Under the pieces are notes generated by a model, which made no database searches, was not told where the DNA came from, and saw only the letters and a program-made list of their open reading frames with translations. From Paracoccaceae bacterium (GTDB lineage Bacteria > Pseudomonadota > Alphaproteobacteria > Rhodobacterales > Rhodobacteraceae): DNA of 26,692 bases. Positions 14,491 through 22,377 of the stretch are shown in pieces. The stretch spans positions 1-26,692 of the forward strand of contig JAFGVZ010000122.1 in assembly GCA_016937725.1 (NCBI GenBank), written 5' to 3'. Within the stretch, counting starts at the first letter, position 1. Each line of letters opens with the position of its first letter. The translations under genes were made by a program, and so were the position numbers.

Positions 14491-15320
14491 GTGGCGTCAT
14501 ATTCCGAACCGCCCAATTGCCCGAATTGGCGCAGGTGCTCGACTGGGCCGCTCAGGAAGGGTGGAACCCGGGTCTGGAAGATGCTGCGGCGTTCCACGCC
14601 GCTGACCCGGACGGGTTTTTCGTGGCGACTATCGGAGGGCAAACTGTCGCCGCGATTTCTGTTGTCAATCATTGTGACAGCTTCGCGTTTCTGGGCCTTT
14701 ACTTGTGCCACCCCGAATTTCGTGGGCAAGGGATAGGTTTCGCGCTGTGGCGCCATGCCCTGAACCATGCGGGGCAGCGCAACATCGGGCTAGATGGGGT
14801 GCCCGCGCAAGAAGCCAATTATGCTCGATCCGGTTTTGTTTTTTCTGGTCGGACGCTTCGGCTAAGCGGGCAAGTGGCGCCAGAACCGTTGGATTATCCA
14901 ATAGCATCAAGCTCCGATTATCCAGAGTTGGAAAAGTTGGATATCGCGGCAAACGGAATGTCGCGGCCTCGGTTCCTGCGGGCATGGCTGGAAAATCAAC
15001 CGACACGTAAAACCGTTCTACTGCGCAAAGGCGGTGCGGTCTGCGGCTTTGCGACAGCACGCATCTGTCGCCAAGGGTGTAAGATCGGCCCTGTTGTCGC
15101 CACCAACGCAGAGGATGCCTACAGATTGGCGTGTGCTGCTGCGGGGGGTCTTCAACAGGACCGGGTCGTGATAGATATTCCCGACGCCGCGGCGTCTTTC
15201 GCGGCTCTGCTTCGACAAAATGGTTTCACAAACGACTTCAGCACCGCGCGCATGTTTCGGGGTTCAGCCCTGCAAAGCGGCGCGACCTTGCAGGCGGTCG
15301 CATCTCTGGAACTTGGCTAA
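14487..15320 (+). CDS. GNAT family N-acetyltransferase
   Basis: The protein has 277 residues. The N-terminal GNAT domain shows the acetyl-CoA binding motif (HPEFRGQGIG, 75-84) after strand FLGLYLC. A second C-terminal domain from about 140 resembles the additional acyltransferase-like half found in long GNAT proteins. The ATG overlaps the GntR stop (ATGA), so the two are translationally coupled. It probably acylates an amine-bearing compound, possibly the importer substrate. No terminator with a T run was seen; a weak stem (AAATCCG/CGGATTT, 15331-15355) lies between this gene and glpR. Confidence 0.88.
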   Translation: MSGVIFRTAQLPELAQVLDWAAQEGWNPGLEDAAAFHAADPDGFFVATIGGQTVAAISVVNHCDSFAFLGLYLCHPEFRGQGIGFALWRHALNHAGQRNIGLDGVPAQEANYARSGFVFSGRTLRLSGQVAPEPLDYPIASSSDYPELEKLDIAANGMSRPRFLRAWLENQPTRKTVLLRKGGAVCGFATARICRQGCKIGPVVATNAEDAYRLACAAAGGLQQDRVVIDIPDAAASFAALLRQNGFTNDFSTARMFRGSALQSGATLQAVASLELG

Positions 15321-15384
15321 AACAGGGCTGAAATCCGAAAGCACAGGGCGGATTTAGGGATAGGGATGCGGCAAGAGGCTGACG

Positions 15385-16161
15385 TCAACGGGACCTCTCT
15401 GTGCTCGCAAGGATCACAGAGGTGCCCCATCCTTTGCAAGCATTCGCCAGCGCCTCTGGCAGCGGAGCGTCCGTGTAAAAACTGTGCATCTGCGCAAGAG
15501 ACCCAATTCGGGCTGGTGCGCGGCGTTTGAATTTATAGTGGTCCGCGACCAGAAAGCTGTGCCGCGCTTGTTTCAAAATCGCCTGACTGACACCTACTTC
15601 CTGTATGTCGAAATCCAGCATGTCGCCGTCCTCATCGAGGGCTGAGCAACTGATGACGGCCAGATCGAATTTGAACTGTTGAATAGCCTGAGTGGTAATG
15701 CTGCCAACAAGCCCACCGTCAGTGCGGCGCAGAAGCCCGCCTACAACGATAATCTCGCAATGCCGATTCTCTACCAAAATATTGGCAACGTTCAGGTTGT
15801 TCGTTAGCACCATTATGTCTCTATGCCCCAACAGAGTTCTGGCGACGGCCTCTGTCGTTGTGCCGATGTTGAGAAACAAAGAGCAGCCATGCGGGATATC
15901 GCGCGCGACCGCTTCCGCGATGGCGGCCTTGCCCTTTTCATTCAGGTCCCGCCGGTCTGTGTAGCCGATATTCGCAACCGTCGACGGAAGGATTGCGCCA
16001 CCATGTACACGTTGCAATTTGCCTTGCTCTGCCAATTCGGTCAGATCCCGGCGAATTGTCTGAAGCGTCACATCAAAGTGTTTTGCCAACCCCTCGACAC
16101 TCACACGCCCATCGCGCCGTGCGATGATCTGTATGTCTTGCAGTCGCTCTGTTTGAGCCAT
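15385..16161 (-). CDS. glpR: Glycerol-3-phosphate regulon repressor, DeoR family
   Basis: The protein has 258 residues, the usual DeoR length. The N-terminal helix-turn-helix includes VTLQTIRRDLTELAEQGKLQ (31-50) and the family's RVHGGA. The C-terminal sugar-phosphate sensor domain shows NIGTTTEAVAR and LTNNLNVA. It lies divergent to glpD, and the 260-bp gap is AT-rich with many TTTTCG/CGAAAA boxes. It most likely represses glpD-glpK and is relieved by glycerol-3-phosphate. The assignment to GlpR rather than another DeoR regulator rests on context. Confidence 0.88.
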   Translation of the reverse strand: MAQTERLQDIQIIARRDGRVSVEGLAKHFDVTLQTIRRDLTELAEQGKLQRVHGGAILPSTVANIGYTDRRDLNEKGKAAIAEAVARDIPHGCSLFLNIGTTTEAVARTLLGHRDIMVLTNNLNVANILVENRHCEIIVVGGLLRRTDGGLVGSITTQAIQQFKFDLAVISCSALDEDGDMLDFDIQEVGVSQAILKQARHSFLVADHYKFKRRAPARIGSLAQMHSFYTDAPLPEALANACKGWGTSVILASTERSR

Positions 16162-16234
16162 CGCTCTGTTCCAATGGGTTGCCTTGATTCGTATTCGGTG
16201 GATGGTTGCATGCCAAACCTTGATTGCACATACA

Positions 16235-16353
16235 TTTTCGTTTTAAGCAAAGTTTTCGGTATTACGAAAAAAATCACAGAACATTACGCAGAAAAATCGT
16301 CAAATTTTTTTTCGAAAAAGATAAATCGAACATTTTATTACAAATAGCGAAAA
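16235..16353. promoter_or_regulatory. Putative GlpR operator cluster in the glpR-glpD region
   Basis: Boxes seen: TTTTCG (16235-16240); the inverted pair TTTTCG-GTATTA-CGAAAA (16253-16270); the palindrome TTTTTCGAAAAA (16308-16319); and CGAAAA (16348-16353). The reverse strand at 16334-16325 reads AATGTTCGAT, matching the E. coli GlpR half-site WATKYTCGWW as I recall it. The promoters of glpR and glpD must lie here, but I cannot assign -35/-10 elements safely. Confidence 0.5.
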
Positions 16354-16421
16354 AAACCTTGCGCGAATGGCACATGACGACCTAGCCTGCTGGCAACAAA
16401 GTCTTACGCTTGGGAGGGCGC

Positions 16422-18029
16422 ATGTCGCTGTCCAGCAAAACTCAACCCGAACTCCAGAAACCTGCCGACCTATTGATCGTTGGCGGCGGGATCAATGGTT
16501 GCGGAATCGCCCGAGATGCTGCGGGTCGTGGATTGTCGGTTGTCCTTTGCGAAAAAGGCGACTTGGCTGGTGCGACATCGTCGGCGTCCACCAAGCTGTT
16601 TCATGGCGGTCTTCGATATCTTGAGTATTTCGAGTTCAGACTTGTCAGGGAGGCATTGTTGGAGCGTGAAACTCTGCTGCGCGCCATGCCTCATCTTTCT
16701 TGGCCGATGCGGTTTGTCTTGCCTTATCATAAAGATATGCGCTTCGAGAGTGATACGCCAACGTCTCGGCTACTCTCTGCAATCATGCCGTGGATGAAAG
16801 GACGGCGCCCTGCATGGCTGATCAGGTTGGGTCTGTTCTTGTATGATAATATGGGTGGTCGAAAGATTTTACCGGGCGCATCAACCATTTCCCTGACCGG
16901 AACGGCCGAGGGTTCTCCGCTAAAGGATAGCTTTGTCAAAGCCTATGAATATTCCGATTGTTGGGTTGAAGATTCGCGCTTGGTGGTGCTGAATGCCCGC
17001 GATGCCGAAGCACGCGGCGCACGAATCCACACCCGGTCGGAAGTTGTGTCAGCCCATGCGGAAAACGGTATCTGGAGTGTCACGGTCAAAACCGAACACG
17101 AAACGAAAACGATCCGCGCCAAAATGCTGGTCAACGCCGCCGGGCCATGGGTGGGCGATGTGATCCACGGCAAGCTGCGGCTGAACAGTCGTGAAAATGT
17201 GCGGCTTGTGCGGGGCAGCCATATCGTGACGCGCAAGCTTTACGACCATGATAAATGTTATTTCTTTCAGGGGACCGATGGGCGGATCATCTTCGCCATT
17301 CCCTACGAGCAGGATTTCACCCTGATCGGCACCACAGATGCCGAGCATGATGACCCGTCGAGAGCGCCGGTCTGCACCGATGAGGAACGCGACTACCTGT
17401 GCAATTTTGCCAGCCAGTATTTCGCCAAACCCGTCACCGCCGCAGATGTTGTCTGGAGCTATTCCGGCGTGCGTCCGCTGTATGATGACGGGGCCAGTTC
17501 GGCAACTGCGGCGACGCGGGACTACACGCTCAAGATTGACCGCAGCGCAGGGGCGCCGGTGCTGAATATCTTTGGCGGCAAGATCACGACCTACAGGCGG
17601 CTGGCGGAATCGGCGCTTGACCATATCGGCACGGTTCTGCCCTTGGCCAAGGGTAAATGGACCGCCGGGGTCGCGCTTCCGGGGGGGGATTTCGCGCATG
17701 ATGGCGGCCCGGCGCTGGTAGCTGAGTTGCGGCGCGACTTTGCTTTCCTGACTGAATTCTGGGCGCAGCGGCTTGTGCGCGCTTATGGCACAGAGGCGCG
17801 GCTGATCCTTGGTGCGGCCACCTCTAAGGCTGATCTGGGGCGCGATTTCGGCGCAACGCTGACAGAGGCCGAGGTCACGTGGCTGATGGCCCGCGAATAC
17901 GCCCGCAGTGCCGAAGATGTATTATGGCGGCGCTCGAAACTGGGGCTTCGCATGTCCGAGACAGAGGCATGTGCCCTGAACGACTGGATGGCGCAGCAAA
18001 CCGGCCACGACCTGCGCGCGGCAGAATAA
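16422..18029 (+). CDS. glpD: Aerobic glycerol-3-phosphate dehydrogenase (FAD)
   Basis: The protein has 535 residues, close to the family norm (about 500-560). The FAD-binding GGGINGCGIARDAAGRG lies at 21-37 and is followed by the family's STKLFHGGLRYLE. Further GlpD segments include LVNAAGPWVGDV and YSGVRPLYDDG. It oxidises glycerol-3-phosphate to dihydroxyacetone phosphate at the inner membrane, feeding electrons to ubiquinone. I chose the ATG at 16422 because GGGAGGG precedes it closely; a TTG four codons earlier lies inside that ribosome site. glpK follows after about 77 nt, which include a small hairpin. Confidence 0.96.
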   Translation: MSLSSKTQPELQKPADLLIVGGGINGCGIARDAAGRGLSVVLCEKGDLAGATSSASTKLFHGGLRYLEYFEFRLVREALLERETLLRAMPHLSWPMRFVLPYHKDMRFESDTPTSRLLSAIMPWMKGRRPAWLIRLGLFLYDNMGGRKILPGASTISLTGTAEGSPLKDSFVKAYEYSDCWVEDSRLVVLNARDAEARGARIHTRSEVVSAHAENGIWSVTVKTEHETKTIRAKMLVNAAGPWVGDVIHGKLRLNSRENVRLVRGSHIVTRKLYDHDKCYFFQGTDGRIIFAIPYEQDFTLIGTTDAEHDDPSRAPVCTDEERDYLCNFASQYFAKPVTAADVVWSYSGVRPLYDDGASSATAATRDYTLKIDRSAGAPVLNIFGGKITTYRRLAESALDHIGTVLPLAKGKWTAGVALPGGDFAHDGGPALVAELRRDFAFLTEFWAQRLVRAYGTEARLILGAATSKADLGRDFGATLTEAEVTWLMAREYARSAEDVLWRRSKLGLRMSETEACALNDWMAQQTGHDLRAAE

Positions 18030-18055
18030 TCACCCCCTGCATAGATTGCGCCATC

Positions 18056-18069
18056 CCCCGATTTCGGGG
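18056..18069 (+). promoter_or_regulatory. Small hairpin between glpD and glpK
   Basis: CCCCG-ATTT-CGGGG with no T run after it. It may mark a processing or attenuation point between the two genes. Confidence 0.35.
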
Positions 18070-18106
18070 CAGAACGAGATGAAACACCATCAGGGAGGGG
18101 TTGCAG

Positions 18107-19594
18107 ATGGGCCATATTCTTGCACTCGATCAGGGCACCACGTCCAGCCGGGGGATCGTGTTTGACCCGCAGATGCGGATCACGGCCATCGCGCAGGAAG
18201 AATTCCCGCAGCACTATCCGCAATCTGGCTGGGTCGAACATGACCCGTCCGATTTATGGGCCACCACCGCCGCAACTGCCCGCGCCGCGATTGAGAAGGC
18301 GGGGCTGTCGGCCAGCGACATTGCCGCGATCGGCATTACCAACCAGCGCGAAACCACGCTGATCTGGGACCGCGCGACCGGCAAGCCCATCCATAAAGCG
18401 ATTGTCTGGCAAGACCGCCGCACCGCCGAATTCTGTGCGCGTCTTCGTGCAGATGGGCATGAGCCGATGATCACCGCGCGCACGGGGCTGCTGGCCGACC
18501 CGTATTTCTCGGCCACCAAGGTCAAGTATATCCTCGACACGGTGGATGGTGCGCGCGACCGTGCCAAGCGCGGCGAATTGGCGTTCGGCACGGTTGATAG
18601 CTGGCTGATCTGGAACCTGACGGGCGGCAAGCTGCATGCGACCGACGCCACCAATGCCGCGCGCACCATGCTCTATGACATCCACAAGGGCCGGTGGAGC
18701 CAAACGATTTGCGACCTGTTCGACATCCCCATGGCGCTCTTGCCAGAGGTGCGTGATTGCGCCGCTGATTTCGGCGTAACCCGCGCCGATTTGTTTGGCC
18801 GCGAAATCCCGATCTTGGGCGTGGCGGGCGACCAGCAGGCTGCGACCATCGGGCAGGCGTGTTTCAGTCCGGGCATGATGAAATCCACCTATGGGACGGG
18901 GTGTTTTGCTGTGCTCAATACTGGGGATAAGCCGGTCGCATCCTCGAACAAACTGCTGACGACCATCGCTTACCAATTGGACGGCACACCCACCTATGCG
19001 CTGGAAGGGTCGATCTTCATCGCGGGCGCGGTGGTGCAATGGCTGCGCGACGGTATCCAGATCATCCGCGCCGCGCCCGAAACCCAAGGTTTGGCCGAGA
19101 AAGCCGACCTCAGCCAAGACCTGATCCTTGTGCCTGCTTTCGTGGGCCTTGGTGCACCCTATTGGAATCCAGAGGCGCGCGGCGCCATCTTTGGAATGAC
19201 CCGCAATTCTGGCCCTGCCGAATTTGCCCGCGCGGCGCTCGAATCCGTGGGCTACCAGACCCGCGATTTGCTGGAAGCGATGCAGGCTGACTGGACCTCT
19301 GAGGGCACGCAGCCATCCTTGCGCGTCGATGGCGGCATGGCTGCGAATGATTATGCCATGCAGTTTCTGTCCGACATCCTCGGCGCACCCGTGGACCGCC
19401 CGCAGGTATTGGAAACCACGGCGCTGGGCGCGGCGTGGCTTGCGGGCCAACGCGCCGGCGTCTGGCCGGGGATGGACGAGTTTGCCAAAGGCTGGGCGAT
19501 CGAGCGGCAATTCACCGCCACGATGGACGCAGATCAGCGCAGCGCCCGCTATGCGCGCTGGAAACGCGCGGTCAGTGCCGTGCTCAGTGTATGA
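18107..19594 (+). CDS. glpK: Glycerol kinase
   Basis: The protein has 495 residues, the usual length. The N-terminal phosphate-binding DQGTTSSR (8-15) and the FGGY-type signatures (GVAGDQQAATIGQACF, STYGTGCF, LRVDGGMAANDYAMQFL) are all present. It phosphorylates glycerol with ATP to glycerol-3-phosphate, the substrate of GlpD upstream. The ATG at 18107 has GGAGG 8 nt away; a TTG two codons earlier is less likely. Its stop codon overlaps the start of the iron-type alcohol dehydrogenase (ATGA), which is unusual for glp operons and implies coupled expression. No glycerol facilitator or transporter gene is in the window. Confidence 0.97.
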   Translation: MGHILALDQGTTSSRGIVFDPQMRITAIAQEEFPQHYPQSGWVEHDPSDLWATTAATARAAIEKAGLSASDIAAIGITNQRETTLIWDRATGKPIHKAIVWQDRRTAEFCARLRADGHEPMITARTGLLADPYFSATKVKYILDTVDGARDRAKRGELAFGTVDSWLIWNLTGGKLHATDATNAARTMLYDIHKGRWSQTICDLFDIPMALLPEVRDCAADFGVTRADLFGREIPILGVAGDQQAATIGQACFSPGMMKSTYGTGCFAVLNTGDKPVASSNKLLTTIAYQLDGTPTYALEGSIFIAGAVVQWLRDGIQIIRAAPETQGLAEKADLSQDLILVPAFVGLGAPYWNPEARGAIFGMTRNSGPAEFARAALESVGYQTRDLLEAMQADWTSEGTQPSLRVDGGMAANDYAMQFLSDILGAPVDRPQVLETTALGAAWLAGQRAGVWPGMDEFAKGWAIERQFTATMDADQRSARYARWKRAVSAVLSV

Positions 19595-20712
19595 GCGTCC
19601 CGCCCTTTGGTTTCGCCACAGCCGGGCAAATCCGCTTTGGGCGCGGGGTGCTGGCAGATGTGGTTCCGTTCGCGGCAAACGCGCGCCGCGTGCTCTTGTT
19701 GCGCTCGGCTTCTGTCGCGCAGGCGGATGATCTGGCCCGCGCGCTGGCGGGCGAGGTGTTGGAACTGACCGCGCGCGGAGAGCCGGACTTGCCGCAATTG
19801 GAGGCCACGCTCACGCAAGCACGCGCCTTTGGCCCAGATCTTATCATCGCCATCGGCGGCGGGGCGATCATCGACCACGGCAAGGCGCTGGCAGCGCTTG
19901 TGCCCGCTCCTCATGGTGCGATGCGCTATCTGGAAGTGGTGGGCGAAGGTCAGCCGCTCGATGCCGCACCTTTGCCGCTGGTCGCCATTCCGACCACCGC
20001 AGGCACGGGCGCAGAGGTCACGCGCAACGCGGTCATCGGTGTGCCCGAATCAGGCCGTAAGGTCAGTCTGCGCGATCCGCGCATGTATCCGGTGCTCGCA
20101 TTGGTCGATCCCGATCTGCTCGAAAGCTGCCCGCGCGGCGTGACGCTGGCCTCTGGTCTGGATGCAATCACGCAAGTGGTTGAACCCTTCATCTGCACCC
20201 GCGCCAACCCTATGACCGATGCGCTGTGCCGCGATGCCATCCCGCGCGGGCTGCGGGCCTTGCACCGCCTGATGGAACATGGCGAGTCTGCTGCTTGGGA
20301 TGACATGGCGCTGACCAGCCTTTTCGGCGGGCTTGCGCTGGCCAATGCAGGGCTGGGGGCGGTGCATGGCTTTGCGGGCGTGATCGGCGGGCGCACGGGG
20401 GCGGCGCATGGTGCAATCTGCGGCGCGCTACTGGTGCCGGTCATGCGCGCGAACCACGCTGCCGCCGCGCGGGAAAGCGAGGCAGCAAACTGCATTGATT
20501 GGGTCGATGCGCAGATCACGGCGGAATTCGGCGGGCTGAGCGACTTTCACGCATGGGCGCAGGGCCACGGTTTGGCTGGGCTTGCAGCTCTGGGTGTGGA
20601 TACCTTTGAACATGCAGAGCTTGCGCGCGAGGCGCGGCTATCCTCGTCCTATAAAGCCAACCCGGTAGAGCTAAGCTTGGACGATCTGACCGCCATCCTA
20701 GCCGCAGCCTGA
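19591..20712 (+). CDS. Iron-type (group III) alcohol dehydrogenase
   Basis: The protein has 373 residues. The NAD-binding GGGAIIDHGKA (89-99) and the family motif PTTAGTGAEVT (134-144) are clear. Expected metal ligands: Asp191 (SGLDAIT), His259 (AVHGFAG) and His273 (AAHGAICG); the fourth position, usually His, is Gln195 (ITQVVEPF). It probably oxidises or reduces a small alcohol/aldehyde with NAD(P). Its ATG overlaps the glpK stop, so it is expressed with glycerol kinase and likely acts on glycerol or a three-carbon product such as 1,3-propanediol, glyceraldehyde or a hydroxyaldehyde. The exact substrate cannot be told. Confidence 0.9.
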   Translation: MSVPPFGFATAGQIRFGRGVLADVVPFAANARRVLLLRSASVAQADDLARALAGEVLELTARGEPDLPQLEATLTQARAFGPDLIIAIGGGAIIDHGKALAALVPAPHGAMRYLEVVGEGQPLDAAPLPLVAIPTTAGTGAEVTRNAVIGVPESGRKVSLRDPRMYPVLALVDPDLLESCPRGVTLASGLDAITQVVEPFICTRANPMTDALCRDAIPRGLRALHRLMEHGESAAWDDMALTSLFGGLALANAGLGAVHGFAGVIGGRTGAAHGAICGALLVPVMRANHAAAARESEAANCIDWVDAQITAEFGGLSDFHAWAQGHGLAGLAALGVDTFEHAELAREARLSSSYKANPVELSLDDLTAILAAA

Positions 20713-20714
20713 AC

Positions 20715-20798
20715 GCGCGGCGCGCGCATCAAATCTGCGATCGTCGCTGGCAAAGCTTCCGACTTTGCCTTGTGCGTCTGACACTGCGCGCGCCGCGC
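20715..20798 (+). other. Nested stem-loop element after the glp operon
   Basis: A perfect 14-bp inverted repeat (20715-20728 with 20785-20798; GC-only apart from one A-T pair) encloses a second perfect stem GGCAAAG/CTTTGCC (20749-20755 with 20763-20769). It starts 3 nt after the alcohol dehydrogenase stop. No T run follows. It could be a transcript-end structure or a small structured RNA. Confidence 0.4.
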
Positions 20799-20916
20799 CG
20801 CGATCTTGTCCACTTACGCTGTGAACTGCGCAAAAAGTGCAGCGGCCGAGGGGCGGCATTCAAGTTGTCGTGGCTGTCAGACTGGTCTGATGATTGCCAT
20901 TCCGGCCAAAGAAGGG

Positions 20917-21381
20917 TTATTCCGCAGCCACGCCCCGGTTGCGGTTTCGCAGCCAGACCGAACTGTTCAAGGCCAGAGCGTAGGTGCCCCAGATAAGGTA
21001 TGGCACCATCATCAGCGCTGCGATCTTGTCATGGGACCAGAAGGCAATTGCTGTCGCCAGAACTGCGCACCAGAGCATCGCGATGATCACGGCTCCGGCC
21101 AGCATGCGGTGCAGGCCAAAGAACACCCCGGACCAGAGCGTGTTGATCGTGATCTGCAAGCCCCAGAGCGCGAGTGCGACTTGGGTGCCGGGCAGGTTTG
21201 CAACCCGCGCGGCCGCCAGAGCGATGAGCACATAAAGGACGGCCCAGACCACGGGAAACAGCCAGTTGGGCGGTGTCCAGTCAGGCTTGTCGAGGTCGCG
21301 ATACCATTGCCCCGGCCTGAAAAACATGCCCGCTGCTCCCGCAACACCGCAGGTCAGCAGAAAGATCAGGAACAGGGTCAT
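20917..21381 (-). CDS. tspO: TspO/MBR family tryptophan-rich protein
   Basis: The protein has 154 residues with five hydrophobic helices and the family's Trp-rich loop (RDLDKPDWTPPNWLFPVVWA, about 28-47). The typical WNPLFF-like part and the end LNSSVWLRNRN also fit. TspO proteins are membrane porphyrin/stress-associated proteins; in Rhodobacter TspO affects photosynthesis gene expression. The ATG at 21381 has AAAGGA 7 nt upstream, and the in-frame start further up lacks such a site. It stands alone on the minus strand, 109 bp from CIA30. Confidence 0.92.
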   Translation of the reverse strand: MTLFLIFLLTCGVAGAAGMFFRPGQWYRDLDKPDWTPPNWLFPVVWAVLYVLIALAAARVANLPGTQVALALWGLQITINTLWSGVFFGLHRMLAGAVIIAMLWCAVLATAIAFWSHDKIAALMMVPYLIWGTYALALNSSVWLRNRNRGVAAE

Positions 21382-21490
21382 TCGGTATCCTTTAAGGCGG
21401 GCATGAACCGGCAGGCTAGGTGTCGCAGGCTTGGTGCGCAATGCGCTGGATCAAGCCTTCCGAGGAAAGATCCGACGAACTCCGATGCCG

Positions 21491-22126
21491 TCAGAAGAAC
21501 CCCACCTCGCGCACATCAATCTCCGCGTCATGGTCGCGGCCATAGGCGACGACAGCAACCGATGTCACGCTACCCGGGCGCAACGACGCGCGCAGCAGAC
21601 GGCTTGCCGGGCGGAAGGCTGAGAATGGCAGCCGGGCTTCGGCCCAGCGGTGGGTCACATCAAACCCGACCTGATAGTATTGCCACGGCAATACGGTTCC
21701 TGTCGTGCGCAGATGCACGAAATACCGCTGGTCATTTCCGCGCACGATCAGCCGCACGCCTTCGCTGTCCGTGGGCGGTGAATTGTCGAGGTCGAGCCGC
21801 ATCTGGATAAAGCCGCCGCGGTTGGCGGTGCTGACCCGTCCAGTCATCCGCGCATAGGTCTGCCCGTTTTCCTGCGCGAACGCCAATTGCCCTGACGAGA
21901 CCCCACCCATTACAGTATCCGTGAAAAACCGCCATCCGGTCTCTGGCTGCATCGCAAACCTCTTGTCCCGCATGGATTGGCCAATGGCCGGTCGCACCAG
22001 TGTTGTGACTGATGCGACTGCGCCGGCAAAGGAGCAAACCAGAGCGCGTCGCGTGACAATCACACGGTCCGCGCGATCGTGTCCAGATAGATTGCTTTGG
22101 TTGTCCAAGTTCGGCAGCTCATACAT
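21491..22126 (-). CDS. CIA30 family protein, probably exported
   Basis: The protein has 211 residues. The C-terminal ~155 residues carry the CIA30 hallmark (WRFFTDTVMGGVSSG and MTGRVSTANRGGF). CIA30 in mitochondria assists complex I assembly; bacterial members have a jelly-roll, carbohydrate-binding-like fold of uncertain role. The N-terminus has TRRALVCSF and a hydrophobic stretch ending at AIGQ, which looks like an export signal. The start at 22126 has no good ribosome site. An alternative start may lie at the GTG before TRRALV. It is near TspO on the same strand but is probably separately transcribed. Confidence 0.82.
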   Translation of the reverse strand: MYELPNLDNQSNLSGHDRADRVIVTRRALVCSFAGAVASVTTLVRPAIGQSMRDKRFAMQPETGWRFFTDTVMGGVSSGQLAFAQENGQTYARMTGRVSTANRGGFIQMRLDLDNSPPTDSEGVRLIVRGNDQRYFVHLRTTGTVLPWQYYQVGFDVTHRWAEARLPFSAFRPASRLLRASLRPGSVTSVAVVAYGRDHDAEIDVREVGFF

Positions 22127-22359
22127 GCAACGTCTTGCCCGGTTATGCGACTCATAGCTTGAAATCGAACGCGCGAAGAGGAATTTCGCAAGAACAGCCT
22201 TTTTTGGTCACACGCAACCATGCGATTGCAAGATTACAAAAGCGTTGGCAAAGAAATGTCGTTGTGGCAAAGCAACACACCCATCACATCCATCTGCGCG
22301 ATGCCCGTCAACATAGATGTGCATCGGATGCAGCAGCCAGACCGGGACCCATTTCTCTT

Positions 22360-22375
22360 GCACGGATAGCCGTGC
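22360..22375 (-). terminator. Weak hairpin after the catalytic E2 gene
   Basis: GCACGG/CCGTGC around ATAG, 3 nt beyond the stop at 22378. The following sequence on the minus strand is AAGAGAAAT, with no T run, so termination is doubtful. Confidence 0.3.
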
Positions 22376-22377
22376 TT

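Noticed and set aside
18254..19678. Long minus-strand open frame opposite glpK
   Set aside because: Antisense shadow of a well-supported glycerol kinase gene, caused by high third-position GC.
20877..20890. TCAGAC-TG-GTCTGA near-palindrome downstream of tspO
   Set aside because: Short, with a 2-nt loop and no T run; too little to call a regulatory site.
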